From: Streptomyces phyllanthi
GTDB taxonomy: Bacteria > Actinomycetota > Actinomycetes > Streptomycetales > Streptomycetaceae
Assembly: GCF_009377205.1 (NCBI RefSeq)
Contig: NZ_VJZE01000030.1
Span: 1-39,735 of the forward strand
Direction: 5' to 3'
DNA length: 39,735 bases
The position numbers and the translations under genes were made by a program. Positions 1 through 9,340 of the stretch are shown piece by piece. How positions within the stretch are numbered: position 1 is the first letter of the stretch; each line of letters starts with the position of its first letter. Under the pieces are notes generated by a model that was given only the letters and a program-made list of their open reading frames with translations, did not search any database and had not been told where the DNA came from.

Positions 1-279
1 CCCGGAGAGCAGCCCGTGCCCTACGGCACGGCGGAGGGAGAGGACGTCACCTGCCGCGCCCTGACGGCGGCCCTGCGACCCTGGCGGCCCAAGTACCCCG
101 CGACCCCCGTCTCCGAGTACGTCGTCCACGGGCATCCCGGGCACAACCTCCTGAAGGCATCGGCCCGCGCCGGACTGCTCGTCATGGGCCGCCCCTCCAC
201 GGGGCCGCGTCTGGGCGGCGTCGCGCGCTTCCTCCTCCAGCACGCCGCCTGCCCCGTGGCGGTGGTCCCGCACGGCTGA
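1..279 (+). CDS. Universal stress protein, C-terminal part (cut by window edge)
   Basis: The reading frame is open from base 1, so the gene begins before the window; about 92 codons remain. The visible part ends with the typical UspA C-terminal half: a hydrophobic strand AGLLVMGRPSTGPRLGG, then a segment around FLLQHAACPVAVVPHG. In this family the glycine-rich stretch after the LLVMG strand forms the nucleotide-binding loop and the final strand makes the dimer edge. The usual G-x2-G-x9-G-S/T pattern is only loosely kept here (GRPSTGPRLGG, without the terminal GS), so ATP binding is uncertain. Such proteins are cytoplasmic stress and dormancy factors in actinobacteria. The next gene starts 200 bases downstream and is probably separate. 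Confidence 0.8.
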   Translation, partial: PGEQPVPYGTAEGEDVTCRALTAALRPWRPKYPATPVSEYVVHGHPGHNLLKASARAGLLVMGRPSTGPRLGGVARFLLQHAACPVAVVPHG

Positions 280-479
280 GTCGCGGCAGTCGGCGACCGG
301 CAGCCGGCGCTCGCGGGTCGTGGGGTAATGTGGCCCGGCCCGTTGTCACTTCGCCGGAGGAGGTGGGACCCATCACCGCTGTGTCAGGTCGGGTGCTCTC
401 TCCCCGGAACGGCGCGATGCGCTGACGCCGGGCCGTAGCTGAGAGCGCCCCTCGGCCCACCGAAAGGCTCTCGGCGTTC

Positions 480-1259
480 ATGCCACCCCTCTCGATGTCC
501 TCTGTCGCCTCCGCGCTTCGTTCCGCCGGCTGTGTCTTCGCCGAGGACGAGGCGGAGCTGATCCTCGCCACCGCCCGCACCCCCGACGAGGCCGCCGCCA
601 TGCTGGATCGGCGCGTCGCGGGCCTGCCCCTCGAACTCGTCCTGGGCTGGGCCGGGTTCCGGGGCCTGCGCATCACCGTGGAACCCGGGGTGTTCGTACC
701 CCGCCGCCGTACCGAGTTCCTCGTCGAACAGGCACTGGCCGCGGCGCCCGCGGCCTCCGTCGTCGTGGACCTGTGCTGCGGCTCGGGCGCGGTCGGCGCG
801 GCACTGGCCGCGTCCCTCGACCACGCCGAACTGCACGCCGCCGACATGGACCCGGCGGCGGCGCGCTGCGCCCGCCGCAACGTCGGACCCCTCGGCGGTC
901 ACGTCCACGTGGGCGACCTGTTCGCGGCCCTGCCCGACACGCTGCTCGGCCGCGTCGACATCCTCGCGGCGAACGTCCCGTACGTCCCCACCGGCGAGGT
1001 CCCCCTGCTGCCGTCCGAGGCACGCGACCACGAACCCCTCGTCGCGCTCGACGGGGGCGCGGACGGACTCGACGTCCTGCGCAGGGTCGCCGCCGGGGCA
1101 CCGAGCTGGCTGGCACCCGGCGGCCGTCTGCTGATCGAGACGAGCGAACGGCAGGCACCGCTCGCCGTGGAGACCTTCAGGCGGAGCGGGCTGAGCACAC
1201 GCCTCGCGGTGTCGGACGAGTGGGACGCCCACGTCGTGATCGGTACGAACACGTCGTGA
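480..1259 (+). CDS. Putative protein N5-glutamine methyltransferase (PrmC/HemK-related)
   Basis: A 259-residue class I SAM-dependent methyltransferase. Motif I is VVDLCCGSGAVGAAL near residues 97-111, an acidic motif II (AADMDP) follows, and the substrate-amide motif is NVPY at residues 165-168, a variant of the NPPY that holds the glutamine side chain in PrmC. The late segment ALDGGADGLDVLRRVA is characteristic of PrmC/HemK. The gene is shorter than housekeeping prmC (about 280 residues), sits outside the usual prfA-prmC context, and has the NV-for-NP change, so it fits the actinobacterial PrmC-related paralogue group better than PrmC itself. The substrate may be a release factor or another protein glutamine. 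ATG at 480 has a distant GAAAGG; an internal ATG at 495 is an alternative start. Confidence 0.8.
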   Translation: MPPLSMSSVASALRSAGCVFAEDEAELILATARTPDEAAAMLDRRVAGLPLELVLGWAGFRGLRITVEPGVFVPRRRTEFLVEQALAAAPAASVVVDLCCGSGAVGAALAASLDHAELHAADMDPAAARCARRNVGPLGGHVHVGDLFAALPDTLLGRVDILAANVPYVPTGEVPLLPSEARDHEPLVALDGGADGLDVLRRVAAGAPSWLAPGGRLLIETSERQAPLAVETFRRSGLSTRLAVSDEWDAHVVIGTNTS

Positions 1260-1284
1260 CGGGTGCCGAGCCGCCGGTGTGGGC

Positions 1285-3385
<2,101 letters not shown>

Positions 3386-3415
3386 GGGCCGCCGGGGCGT
3401 ACCTAGGATGAGGCC

Positions 3416-3967
3416 ATGTCACTGCCGCACGCGATCCTCACCGCACTGCTGGAGAAGCCGTCATCGGGGCTGGAGTTGACCCGCCGGTTCGACCGGTCGA
3501 TCGGCTACTTCTGGTCGGCGACGCACCAGCAGATCTATCGCGAGCTCGGAAAACTGGAGGCCGAGGGCTACATCCGGGCCCTGCCGTCGCAGCAGCCCAC
3601 CCGCGGGCAGAAGAAGAGCTATGGGGTACTGCCCGCGGGCCGCGCGGAACTGGCCCGCTGGACCGCCGCCTCCCAGGACCCCAAGCCGCCGCGTGACACG
3701 CTGCTGCTGCGGCTGCGCGCCGCCGCCGTGGTCGGCACCGAGGGCATCGAGGCCGACCTGCGCCGCCATCTGGTCCTCCATCAGCGGCAGTTGGCGGAGT
3801 ACGAGGAGATCGAGCAGCGGGACTTCGGGCCGGGCAGGGGCACGGCCCAGGACCGCCTCCAGCATCTGATCCTGCGGGCCGGCATCGATCTGGAGACCTT
3901 CTGGACGCGGTGGCTGACGCATGCCCTCGAGGAGTTCGAGGGGCTGTCCACGGCCGAGGGGTCCTAG
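3416..3967 (+). CDS. PadR-family transcriptional regulator
   Basis: A 183-residue protein with the two-part PadR architecture. Residues about 5-80 form the winged helix (ILTALLEKPSSGLELTRRFD, then the recognition-helix region ATHQQIYRELGKLEAEGYI and a wing containing a QQPTRGQKKSY segment). The C-terminal part, residues about 95-180, is helical and resembles the PadR/Vir_act_alpha_C dimerisation domain, ending in a WTRWLTHALEEFEGL helix. It lies 30 bases after fadH in the same direction, so it probably represses its own operon through the 20-bp palindrome at 1298-1317. The inducer is unknown; an unsaturated acyl-CoA or fatty acid would be logical given the neighbour, but that is inference. 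Confidence 0.88.
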   Translation: MSLPHAILTALLEKPSSGLELTRRFDRSIGYFWSATHQQIYRELGKLEAEGYIRALPSQQPTRGQKKSYGVLPAGRAELARWTAASQDPKPPRDTLLLRLRAAAVVGTEGIEADLRRHLVLHQRQLAEYEEIEQRDFGPGRGTAQDRLQHLILRAGIDLETFWTRWLTHALEEFEGLSTAEGS

Positions 3968-3980
3968 GGCCGGTACGAGG

Positions 3981-3997
3981 CCGGGGGCGTGCCCCGG
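3981..3997. terminator. Short hairpin between convergent genes
   Basis: CCGGGG (3981-3986), a five-base loop, then CCCCGG (3992-3997): a perfect six-base stem in the 33-base gap between the PadR gene and the convergent secreted-protein gene. It could act as a bidirectional terminator. There is no U tract, as is common in Streptomyces. Confidence 0.35.
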
Positions 3998-4000
3998 ATG

Positions 4001-4576
4001 TCAGAGCCGGTGCGGCTTGGCACGCCGGCGCAGGTACCAGATCGTCGCGCCCAGACCCGAGACCACGAGGACCCCGCCGCCCACCAGGGTGAGGGTGCCG
4101 TACTCCTTGGTGGCCCCGCCCAGGCCGCCCATGACACCGCGCGTGGGTGAGGGGGAGGGCGAGGGCGAGGGTGAGACCCTGCGGGTGGGCGTGGCCGTCG
4201 CGGAGATCGTCGGCCTGGCGGAGACGATCACGGACTGGGTTCCGGCCGTGGTCCCGTTCTGGCACGTCACGATGACCGTGTACGTGCCGGGACTCACGTT
4301 CGCCCAGGCGGCGGACTGAAGGTCGCTCGTCCCGGACAACAGCGCCTGGCGTCCCTGGGCGAAGCTCGACTGCCCGCTCGCCAGCAGCGAGGCCTGGCCG
4401 AAGCTGCCGCTCGCGTTCATGGTGGGGCACGCGCTGGTGGTGACCGTGACCGTGGACCCGGTGGTGCTCACCGAGATCCCCGTCTGCGCGTCCGCCGGGA
4501 CGGCCAGGGCGAGCGGCAGCGCGGCCGCGGCGGCCAGGGTCAGGCCGGAGCGGAGAAGTGGCTGAGTGGTTCGCAT
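4001..4576 (-). CDS. Secreted, membrane-anchored Ser-Pro-repeat protein, function unknown
   Basis: A 191-residue exported protein. A Sec signal peptide covers residues 1-30, with a likely cut after VPADA. Next is a roughly 90-residue beta-rich Thr/Ser/Val domain with two cysteines (in STTGSTVTVTTSACP and YTVIVTC) that could form a disulfide. A wall-spanning linker with five consecutive Ser-Pro pairs follows, then one C-terminal membrane segment (LTLVGGGVLVVSGLGATIWYL) and a basic tail RRRAKPHRL. This is the layout of a Streptomyces surface protein with its N-terminal domain outside. There is no LPXTG sorting motif. ATG 4576 is preferred to the longer frame from 4687 because GGAGGG sits just upstream and the signal peptide begins there. 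I do not recognise the domain or its ligand. Confidence 0.75.
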   Translation of the reverse strand: MRTTQPLLRSGLTLAAAAALPLALAVPADAQTGISVSTTGSTVTVTTSACPTMNASGSFGQASLLASGQSSFAQGRQALLSGTSDLQSAAWANVSPGTYTVIVTCQNGTTAGTQSVIVSARPTISATATPTRRVSPSPSPSPSPTRGVMGGLGGATKEYGTLTLVGGGVLVVSGLGATIWYLRRRAKPHRL

Positions 4577-4784
4577 AGGACTGCCCTCCGGCGGCACGGT
4601 TGGCGGTACGTCCCATGCGCCGCCGAGGGTCGGGGAAGCCCCGTGCTGCCTCAGGGCGAGCCAACGTCCCCCGGGCCGGGCCCGCATGCGGACCGCACCC
4701 GGCCGGGTGACGGATTGCCCCTTCCGGAGGATTGCCCACCGCCTCGTCCGCCGGACGCCTCACTGCTTCGCCGTGAGACGGTTG

Positions 4785-5744
4785 TCAGCCGGTGGTGACC
4801 GTCCGTTCCGCCGAGAAGCCGCCCCAGGTCCCGTCGGGCAGCTTCGCCCTGATCCGCACCCGGTGGGTGACCCCGGCCTCCCGGCCCACGTAGAAGCTGT
4901 ACTCGGCCCGGCCCCGGGGCGCCGTGCCGCCCCAGACGAGCGAGGTGGCCGGCCGTCCGTCCAGGTGCACCTCGTACTCCGTGATCACGCCGTCCGCGTT
5001 CGGCGGAACCCAGGTCAGGTCGATGTGGTACGCCCCGTCGGCCCGGCCGGCCGACGCCCGGAACCCGGTGGGCGCGGTACCCCGGCCGCCGTCCGATCCG
5101 GGCGCGGTGGTGAGCCGGACGGCTTCGCTCGCGGCCGAGACGTTGTCCGCCGCGTCCCGCGCCCTCACCGTGAAGGAGTAGCGCGTGCCGGGCCGCAGAC
5201 CCGTCACCACGGCCGCCGTCCGCCCGCCGCCCACGCTGTGGACCTTCGAGTCGCCCTGCAGGATGTCGTACGAGACCACGCCCCGGTCGTCCGCCGACCT
5301 CTCCCAGGTCAGCTGAACCGCCCGGCTGCCGACCACCGTGCCGTCCAGGCTTCCCGGGCGGTCCGGTGCCCTGCCGTCGGCGGCGACCGCGGCGGGGGTC
5401 GTGGCGCGCGCCCGCTCGCTGGGCGGCCCCAGATCCCCGCCGGTGCTCCGTGCCCGGACCGTGAACACGTACGGCGTCGACGGCTTGAGCCCGGTGACGT
5501 CGACCATGTGTGTGCCGCCGGGCACGTCCTCCACCTTCGTGGTGCCGCGGTACACCTCGTACCCGGCGATCTCCGGCTCCCCGGACGCCCGGTTCCACAT
5601 GACGTGCACGGTGGTGGCGCTCCCCGCCGAGGCCGTGACCCCGGCGGGCGCGGCGGGGAGGCGGCGCTCAGGCGTTCCCTCCTCGCCGCAGCCGACGGCG
5701 AGGAGGAGCGAGCCACAGATCACCAGCACGGGAACGCGACGCAC
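4785..5744 (-). CDS. Lipoprotein with three fibronectin type III domains
   Basis: A 319-residue protein with a lipoprotein signal peptide ending in the lipobox LAVGC, acylated Cys at residue 19. Three FN3-like repeats follow at about residues 30-115, 128-215 and 225-319. Each shows the conserved Trp early in the domain (VMWNR, LTWER, LTWVPP), the YEVY/YDIL strand, and the Y-F/V-F-TVRA strand near the end. No catalytic domain is fused, so it may be a surface adhesion or substrate-binding spacer. GTG 5744 is supported by GAAGGGG upstream. It diverges from the GH75 chitosanase; the shared region holds a DasR-like site about 25 bases before this start, so the two may be co-regulated. Confidence 0.82.
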   Translation of the reverse strand: MRRVPVLVICGSLLLAVGCGEEGTPERRLPAAPAGVTASAGSATTVHVMWNRASGEPEIAGYEVYRGTTKVEDVPGGTHMVDVTGLKPSTPYVFTVRARSTGGDLGPPSERARATTPAAVAADGRAPDRPGSLDGTVVGSRAVQLTWERSADDRGVVSYDILQGDSKVHSVGGGRTAAVVTGLRPGTRYSFTVRARDAADNVSAASEAVRLTTAPGSDGGRGTAPTGFRASAGRADGAYHIDLTWVPPNADGVITEYEVHLDGRPATSLVWGGTAPRGRAEYSFYVGREAGVTHRVRIRAKLPDGTWGGFSAERTVTTG

Positions 5745-5766
5745 GGCTCGCCCCTTCCCCTCGCGG

Positions 5767-5782
5767 ATTGGTCTGTACCTAT
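5767..5782. promoter_or_regulatory. DasR-site-like sequence (putative dre)
   Basis: ATTGGTCTGTACCTAT matches 11 of 16 positions of the DasR-responsive element as I recall it (AGTGGTCTAGACCACT), keeping GGTCT and ACC on either side of a changed centre. DasR is the GlcNAc-responsive GntR regulator of chitin and aminosugar use in Streptomyces. Lying upstream of a chitosanase, the site is biologically plausible. Confidence 0.4.
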
Positions 5783-5951
5783 ATGGCGCCGCTGGCGTGA
5801 CCGCGTCAAGAGGGCGGGGTGGGTCCGGACCGCCTCGATATGCCGACGGCCTCGTGTGCTCCGTCCGGACGTCACTTCGAAGCCGCCTCCCGGGGCTGAC
5901 GACACGACAGGTGAATGATCGTCAAATATCCCCGACGAGAGGGCCCCCATC

Positions 5952-6644
5952 GTGCATGTCCCGTCGCTGACGTTGGCCACCGCGGCGGCCGCCGCCGCCC
6001 TGCTCACCCCCACGGCACTGTCCGCCGCGGCACACCCGTCGGAGCCCGCCCCCCTCAAGGAGGACGTCAGCGCCGCCGATCTGCTGGCCAAGCTGGGCGA
6101 CTGCGCACCCGTCTCGACGGGCTACTACCGCAGCGACTCCGACGCGCCCGCCGACATCCCCGTCTGCGGCACGCCGGACGCGGTGTTCTGGAAGGCCGAC
6201 ATGGACATCGACTGTGACGGCGAGCCGGGTACCCGCTGCAATCGCGCGACCGACCCGTGGTACCAGCCGACCACTGCCTACCAGCAGTCCGACGGCCGGT
6301 ACCTGAACGCCGGGACGCTCCCCTTCGTCGTCGTCCCCATCCCGAGCCGCATCTGGGACTACCGCGCCGACGGTGTGCGGGGCGGGTCCGTCGCCGCGGT
6401 CGTCTACGGGGACCGCGTCCAGTACGCCGTCGTCGGGGACGTCGGCCCGAGCAACATCATCGGCGAGGCCTCGTACGCCCTGGCCGAGAGGCTCGGCATC
6501 GACCCCGACCCGCGCACCGGCGGCGCCCCCTCCGGCGTCACGTACATCGTCTTCAAGAACACCCGCGTGACACCCGTCGAGGATCATCAGGAGGCGGTGG
6601 CTCAAGGGGAGGCGCTGGTGCGGAAGCTGGTCGCAGCCGAGTGA
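5952..6644 (+). CDS. Secreted GH75 chitosanase
   Basis: A 230-residue exported hydrolase. The signal peptide is about residues 1-27 (ALSAAA cut region). The mature part matches glycoside hydrolase family 75: a cysteine-bearing N-terminal block (GDCAPVSTGYYRSD), an Asp-rich motif DMDIDCDG, and the core around GDVGPSNIIGEASYALAERLGI. The acidic residues D163 and E172 lie in the conserved block likely to contain the catalytic carboxylates. The enzyme would hydrolyse chitosan outside the cell. The start is GTG 5952 with only a weak upstream purine run (GAGAGGG), but no better in-frame start precedes the signal peptide. There is no carbohydrate-binding module. The upstream DasR-like site suggests aminosugar-linked control. 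Confidence 0.85.
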   Translation: MHVPSLTLATAAAAAALLTPTALSAAAHPSEPAPLKEDVSAADLLAKLGDCAPVSTGYYRSDSDAPADIPVCGTPDAVFWKADMDIDCDGEPGTRCNRATDPWYQPTTAYQQSDGRYLNAGTLPFVVVPIPSRIWDYRADGVRGGSVAAVVYGDRVQYAVVGDVGPSNIIGEASYALAERLGIDPDPRTGGAPSGVTYIVFKNTRVTPVEDHQEAVAQGEALVRKLVAAE

Positions 6645-6661
6645 GGTGAGGGGCGCTCGGC

Positions 6662-6680
6662 CCGCACGCCCCCGGTGCGG
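6662..6680. terminator. Weak hairpin between chitosanase and dhaM
   Basis: CCGCAC (6662-6667) and GTGCGG (6675-6680) form a six-base stem with a seven-base loop in the 42-base gap between two convergent genes. It is the only hairpin I see there. Confidence 0.25.
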
Positions 6681-6686
6681 CTCGCG

Positions 6687-7121
6687 TCACTCCTTCCGGT
6701 ACGCGTACGCCTCCCCGGCCGCCGCCTCCACCGCCGCGAGATCCGCGCCCGCCGAGGCCGTGACGACCGCGGCGACCGCACCCTCGACGAAGGGGGCGTC
6801 GACGAGACGGGTGCGCGCGGGCAGTTCGTCGCCCTCGGCGAGGAGCGCCTTGACGGTGAGGACCGCGCTGCCGAGGTCGGTGAGGACCGCGACCCCGGCG
6901 CCGCGGTCCACGGCGGCGGCAGCCGCCGCCACCAGCTCCGCGCTGGTACCGAGACCGCCGTCCTCGGTGCCGCCCGCCGGGGCGACCGGGGCGGTGGCCC
7001 CGCCGCCCACAAGGCCCTTGGCCAGTTCGGCGACCGAGGAGGCCACGGCGGCGCTGTGCGACACGAGCACGATCCCGACCAGCTGCTCCGCGGGGTCCTG
7101 GGAGTCCCTGCCGTCACTCAC
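6687..7121 (-). CDS. dhaM: PTS-type dihydroxyacetone kinase phosphoryl carrier DhaM
   Basis: A 144-residue EIIA(mannose)-fold protein that receives phosphate from the PTS (HPr) and passes it to ADP bound on DhaL. The phospho-accepting His is residue 22 in the N-terminal strand motif IVLVSHSAAVA, the same context as His9 of E. coli DhaM. The segment VLTDLGSAVLTVKALL and the acidic C-terminal helices complete the fold. It lacks the HPr and EI-like extensions of E. coli DhaM, as is usual for the short actinobacterial type. GTG 7121 overlaps the end of dhaL by 8 bases, so translation is coupled. It is the last gene of the dhaK-dhaL-dhaM operon. Confidence 0.88.
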   Translation of the reverse strand: MSDGRDSQDPAEQLVGIVLVSHSAAVASSVAELAKGLVGGGATAPVAPAGGTEDGGLGTSAELVAAAAAAVDRGAGVAVLTDLGSAVLTVKALLAEGDELPARTRLVDAPFVEGAVAAVVTASAGADLAAVEAAAGEAYAYRKE

Positions 7122-7731
7122 CGGAGGCCCCGCTGTCCTCGGCGGCCTCCAGGAGCGCGGCGATCAGCAGCGCACTGGACGTGGCCCCGGGATCCTGGTG
7201 CCCGATACTGCGCTCGCCCAGATAACTCGCCCGGCCCTTGCGCGCCTGCAGCGCTGTCGTCGCCTCGGCGCCCTGCTCGGCGGCGGCCCCGGCAGCGGTG
7301 AACGAGTCGCCGAGCGCGTCCACGGCAGGTACCAGCGCGTCGACCATCGTCTTGTCGCCGGGCGCCGCGCCGCCGAGCGCCATCACCGCGTCGACACCCG
7401 CGCGCAACGCGTCCGCGAACTGCTCCTCGCCGACCTCGGCCGCCTCCCCGAGCGCCTTGCCGGTACGGCGCAGGAGCGTGCCGTACAGCGGTCCTGAGGC
7501 CCCGCCCACCGTCGAGATCAGCTGCCGCCCGGCGAGCACCAGGACCGTGCCCGGAGTCCCGGGGGCCTCCTTCTCCAGGGTGGCGACCACGGCGGTGAAC
7601 CCGCGCTGCAGGTTGCTGCCGTGGTCGGCGTCCCCGATCGGTGAGTCCAGGGCGGTGAGCCGCTCGGCCTCACGGTCCACGGCCGCCGCGGTGGCTGTCA
7701 TCCAGCGGCGGAAGAAGTCGGTGTCGAGCAC
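7114..7731 (-). CDS. dhaL: Dihydroxyacetone kinase ADP-binding subunit DhaL
   Basis: A 205-residue all-helical nucleotide subunit. The Mg-ADP ligands are in DSPIGDADHG (D29, D34, D36 here), and the nucleotide loop GGASGPLYG and the late GHQDPGATS segment are present. The complex phosphorylates dihydroxyacetone held covalently by DhaK, using phosphate relayed through DhaM. GTG 7731 is chosen because AAGGAGA lies directly upstream and gives the normal family length; the longer frame from 7896 would run through the repeat-bearing spacer. The gene is separated from dhaK by 157 bases and overlaps dhaM by 8 bases. Confidence 0.9.
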   Translation of the reverse strand: MLDTDFFRRWMTATAAAVDREAERLTALDSPIGDADHGSNLQRGFTAVVATLEKEAPGTPGTVLVLAGRQLISTVGGASGPLYGTLLRRTGKALGEAAEVGEEQFADALRAGVDAVMALGGAAPGDKTMVDALVPAVDALGDSFTAAGAAAEQGAEATTALQARKGRASYLGERSIGHQDPGATSSALLIAALLEAAEDSGASGE

Positions 7732-7776
7732 GGAATCTCCTTGCGTGGTACGGATGTTGACGCGTGTGACGAGTTC

Positions 7777-7838
7777 ACGGTGGGGGCTGGGACGGACCGC
7801 GTCGACGGTGGGTCGGGGACGGACCGCATGCACGGTGG
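7777..7838. repeat. Imperfect tandem repeat, period about 27 bases, between dhaK and dhaL
   Basis: Two near-identical 23-base units, GGGACGGACCGC followed by a variable pair and ACGGTGG, lie at 7789-7811 and 7816-7838. A further partial ACGGTGG copy is at 7777-7783. They sit in the spacer inside the operon. I see no coding role; they could be a replication-slippage product or a transcript structure or processing element. Confidence 0.5.
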
Positions 7839-7888
7839 AGCGGTGAGGGGCCGCGTTGGCAAGGCGGGCAAGGCGCCCCGCCCCCCGC

Positions 7889-8881
7889 TCAGACACCCCA
7901 GCGCAGCCCCGGGGTCTTCACCGGCGCGTCGTACAGCCGCAGCAGTTCCTCGTCGATCTGGCACAGCGTCACGGACGCGCCCGCCATGTCGAGCGAGGTG
8001 ACGTAGTTGCCGACCAGGGTGCGCGCCACGGGTACCCCGCGCTCGGTGAGCACGCGCTGCACCTCCGCGTTGAAGCCGTACAGCTCCAGCAACGGGGTCG
8101 CCCCCAGTCCGTTGACGAGGAGCAGCACCGGGTTGCGCGGATGCATGTCCTCCAGGATGGCGTTGACCGCGAAGTCGGCGATCTCTCCCGAGGTCATCAT
8201 CGCGCGCCGCTCGCGCCCGGGTTCGCCGTGGATGCCGATGCCCAGCTCCAGTTCCCCGGGCGGGAGGTCGAAGGTGGGGCTGCCCTTGGCGGGGGTCGTA
8301 CAGGCGCTGAGCGCGACGCCGAAGCTGCGTGAGTTCTCGTTCACCTGCCGGGCCAGCGACTCGACGCGCTCCAGCGGCTGCCCCTCCTCGGCGGCGGCAC
8401 CGGCGATCTTCTCCACGAACAGCGTGGCGCCGGTGCCGCGCCGCCCGGCGGTGTAGAGGCTGTCGGTGACGGCGACGTCGTCGTTCACGAGGACCTTGGC
8501 GACCTGGATGCCCTCGTCCTCCGCGAGCTCCGCCGCCATGTCGAAGTTCAGCACGTCACCGGTGTAGTTCTTGACGATGAACAGTACGCCCGCGCCACTG
8601 TCCACCGCGGCGGCGGCACGCACCATCTGATCCGGAACCGGAGAGGTGAACACCTCTCCCGGGCACGAGGCGGACAGCATCCCCGGCCCCACGAAGCCAC
8701 CGTGCAACGGCTCGTGCCCGGAACCACCACCCGAGACCAGCGCCACCTTCCCGGGCACGGGGGCGTCCCGCCGTACGATCACCCGGTTCTCGACGTCCAC
8801 GATCAGCTCGGGATGGGCCGCCGCCAGCCCCCGGAGAGCATCCGCGACCACGGTCTCCGCAACGTTGATCAGCATCCTCAT
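7889..8881 (-). CDS. dhaK: Dihydroxyacetone kinase substrate-binding subunit DhaK
   Basis: A 330-residue DhaK. His218, which forms the covalent hemiaminal with dihydroxyacetone, is present in GIGIHGEPG at exactly the E. coli position when translation starts at 8881, which supports that start. The N-terminal GGGSGHEPLHGGFVGPGML motif and the NYTGDVLNFDMAAEL segment are family hallmarks. ATG 8881 follows AGGAGG with five spacer bases; a second ATG two codons on is possible. It is the first gene of the PTS-linked dhaKLM operon, which turns dihydroxyacetone into dihydroxyacetone phosphate for glycolysis. It diverges from the CHAT-A gene. Confidence 0.93.
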   Translation of the reverse strand: MRMLINVAETVVADALRGLAAAHPELIVDVENRVIVRRDAPVPGKVALVSGGGSGHEPLHGGFVGPGMLSASCPGEVFTSPVPDQMVRAAAAVDSGAGVLFIVKNYTGDVLNFDMAAELAEDEGIQVAKVLVNDDVAVTDSLYTAGRRGTGATLFVEKIAGAAAEEGQPLERVESLARQVNENSRSFGVALSACTTPAKGSPTFDLPPGELELGIGIHGEPGRERRAMMTSGEIADFAVNAILEDMHPRNPVLLLVNGLGATPLLELYGFNAEVQRVLTERGVPVARTLVGNYVTSLDMAGASVTLCQIDEELLRLYDAPVKTPGLRWGV

Positions 8882-9340
8882 GGGTACCTCCTGGTGGGGT
8901 CAGCACTTCGGTGACGGGGCGCCAGATGCAGCTGACGTGTGGGTGGACGGTTCCGGATGTCCGCTCCCGGCAGTATCGATGCTGAGTGAGCCCGGGTCAC
9001 GTGTGCGGACGCCAACGGGCGTGGGCGGGTCGCACGCCCACCTCTTCGCTGTCAGTACTCGGAGAGGCGGGCTCGTTGCCGGTCTGTCCGGTGGTCGGCC
9101 AGGGCTGTGACAGTTGCCATCGGCCGCTCATGTTCGGCTATGAGCCGATATGTTCTACGGCATGCCAGAGACGCAAGAACCATGTGGAATGTCTGCGGTG
9201 AGCCGGAGTTGCCGATCACACCGGAGGCCGAAACGGTGGGAGAGGGCCGGCAGCCTCGGCCGACACCGCACCGTCGCCGTACCGGTACCGATACCGGTCC
9301 CGGACGGCGGGACGGGACCGCTCAGCCGACAGGGGCAGCT
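8882..9340. other. Divergent intergenic region, dhaK / CHAT-A
   Basis: 459 bases with no convincing gene. The CHAT-A frame stays open from 9107, but the residues encoded before 9341 are arginine/proline-rich and look non-coding. The one structured element is an inverted repeat, ACCGGTA-CCGA-TACCGGT, at 9281-9298. No clear -35/-10 pair stands out. Confidence 0.6.
9281..9298. promoter_or_regulatory. Inverted repeat before CHAT-A
   Basis: ACCGGTA (9281-9287), spacer CCGA, TACCGGT (9292-9298): perfect seven-base arms, centred about 50 bases before the likely GTG start of CHAT-A. It has the size of a repressor operator; the cognate regulator is unknown. Confidence 0.35.

Noticed and set aside
4143..4176. 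G-rich GAGGGC-type short repeat
   Set aside because: Explained by coding for consecutive Ser-Pro pairs in the membrane-anchored protein on the minus strand.
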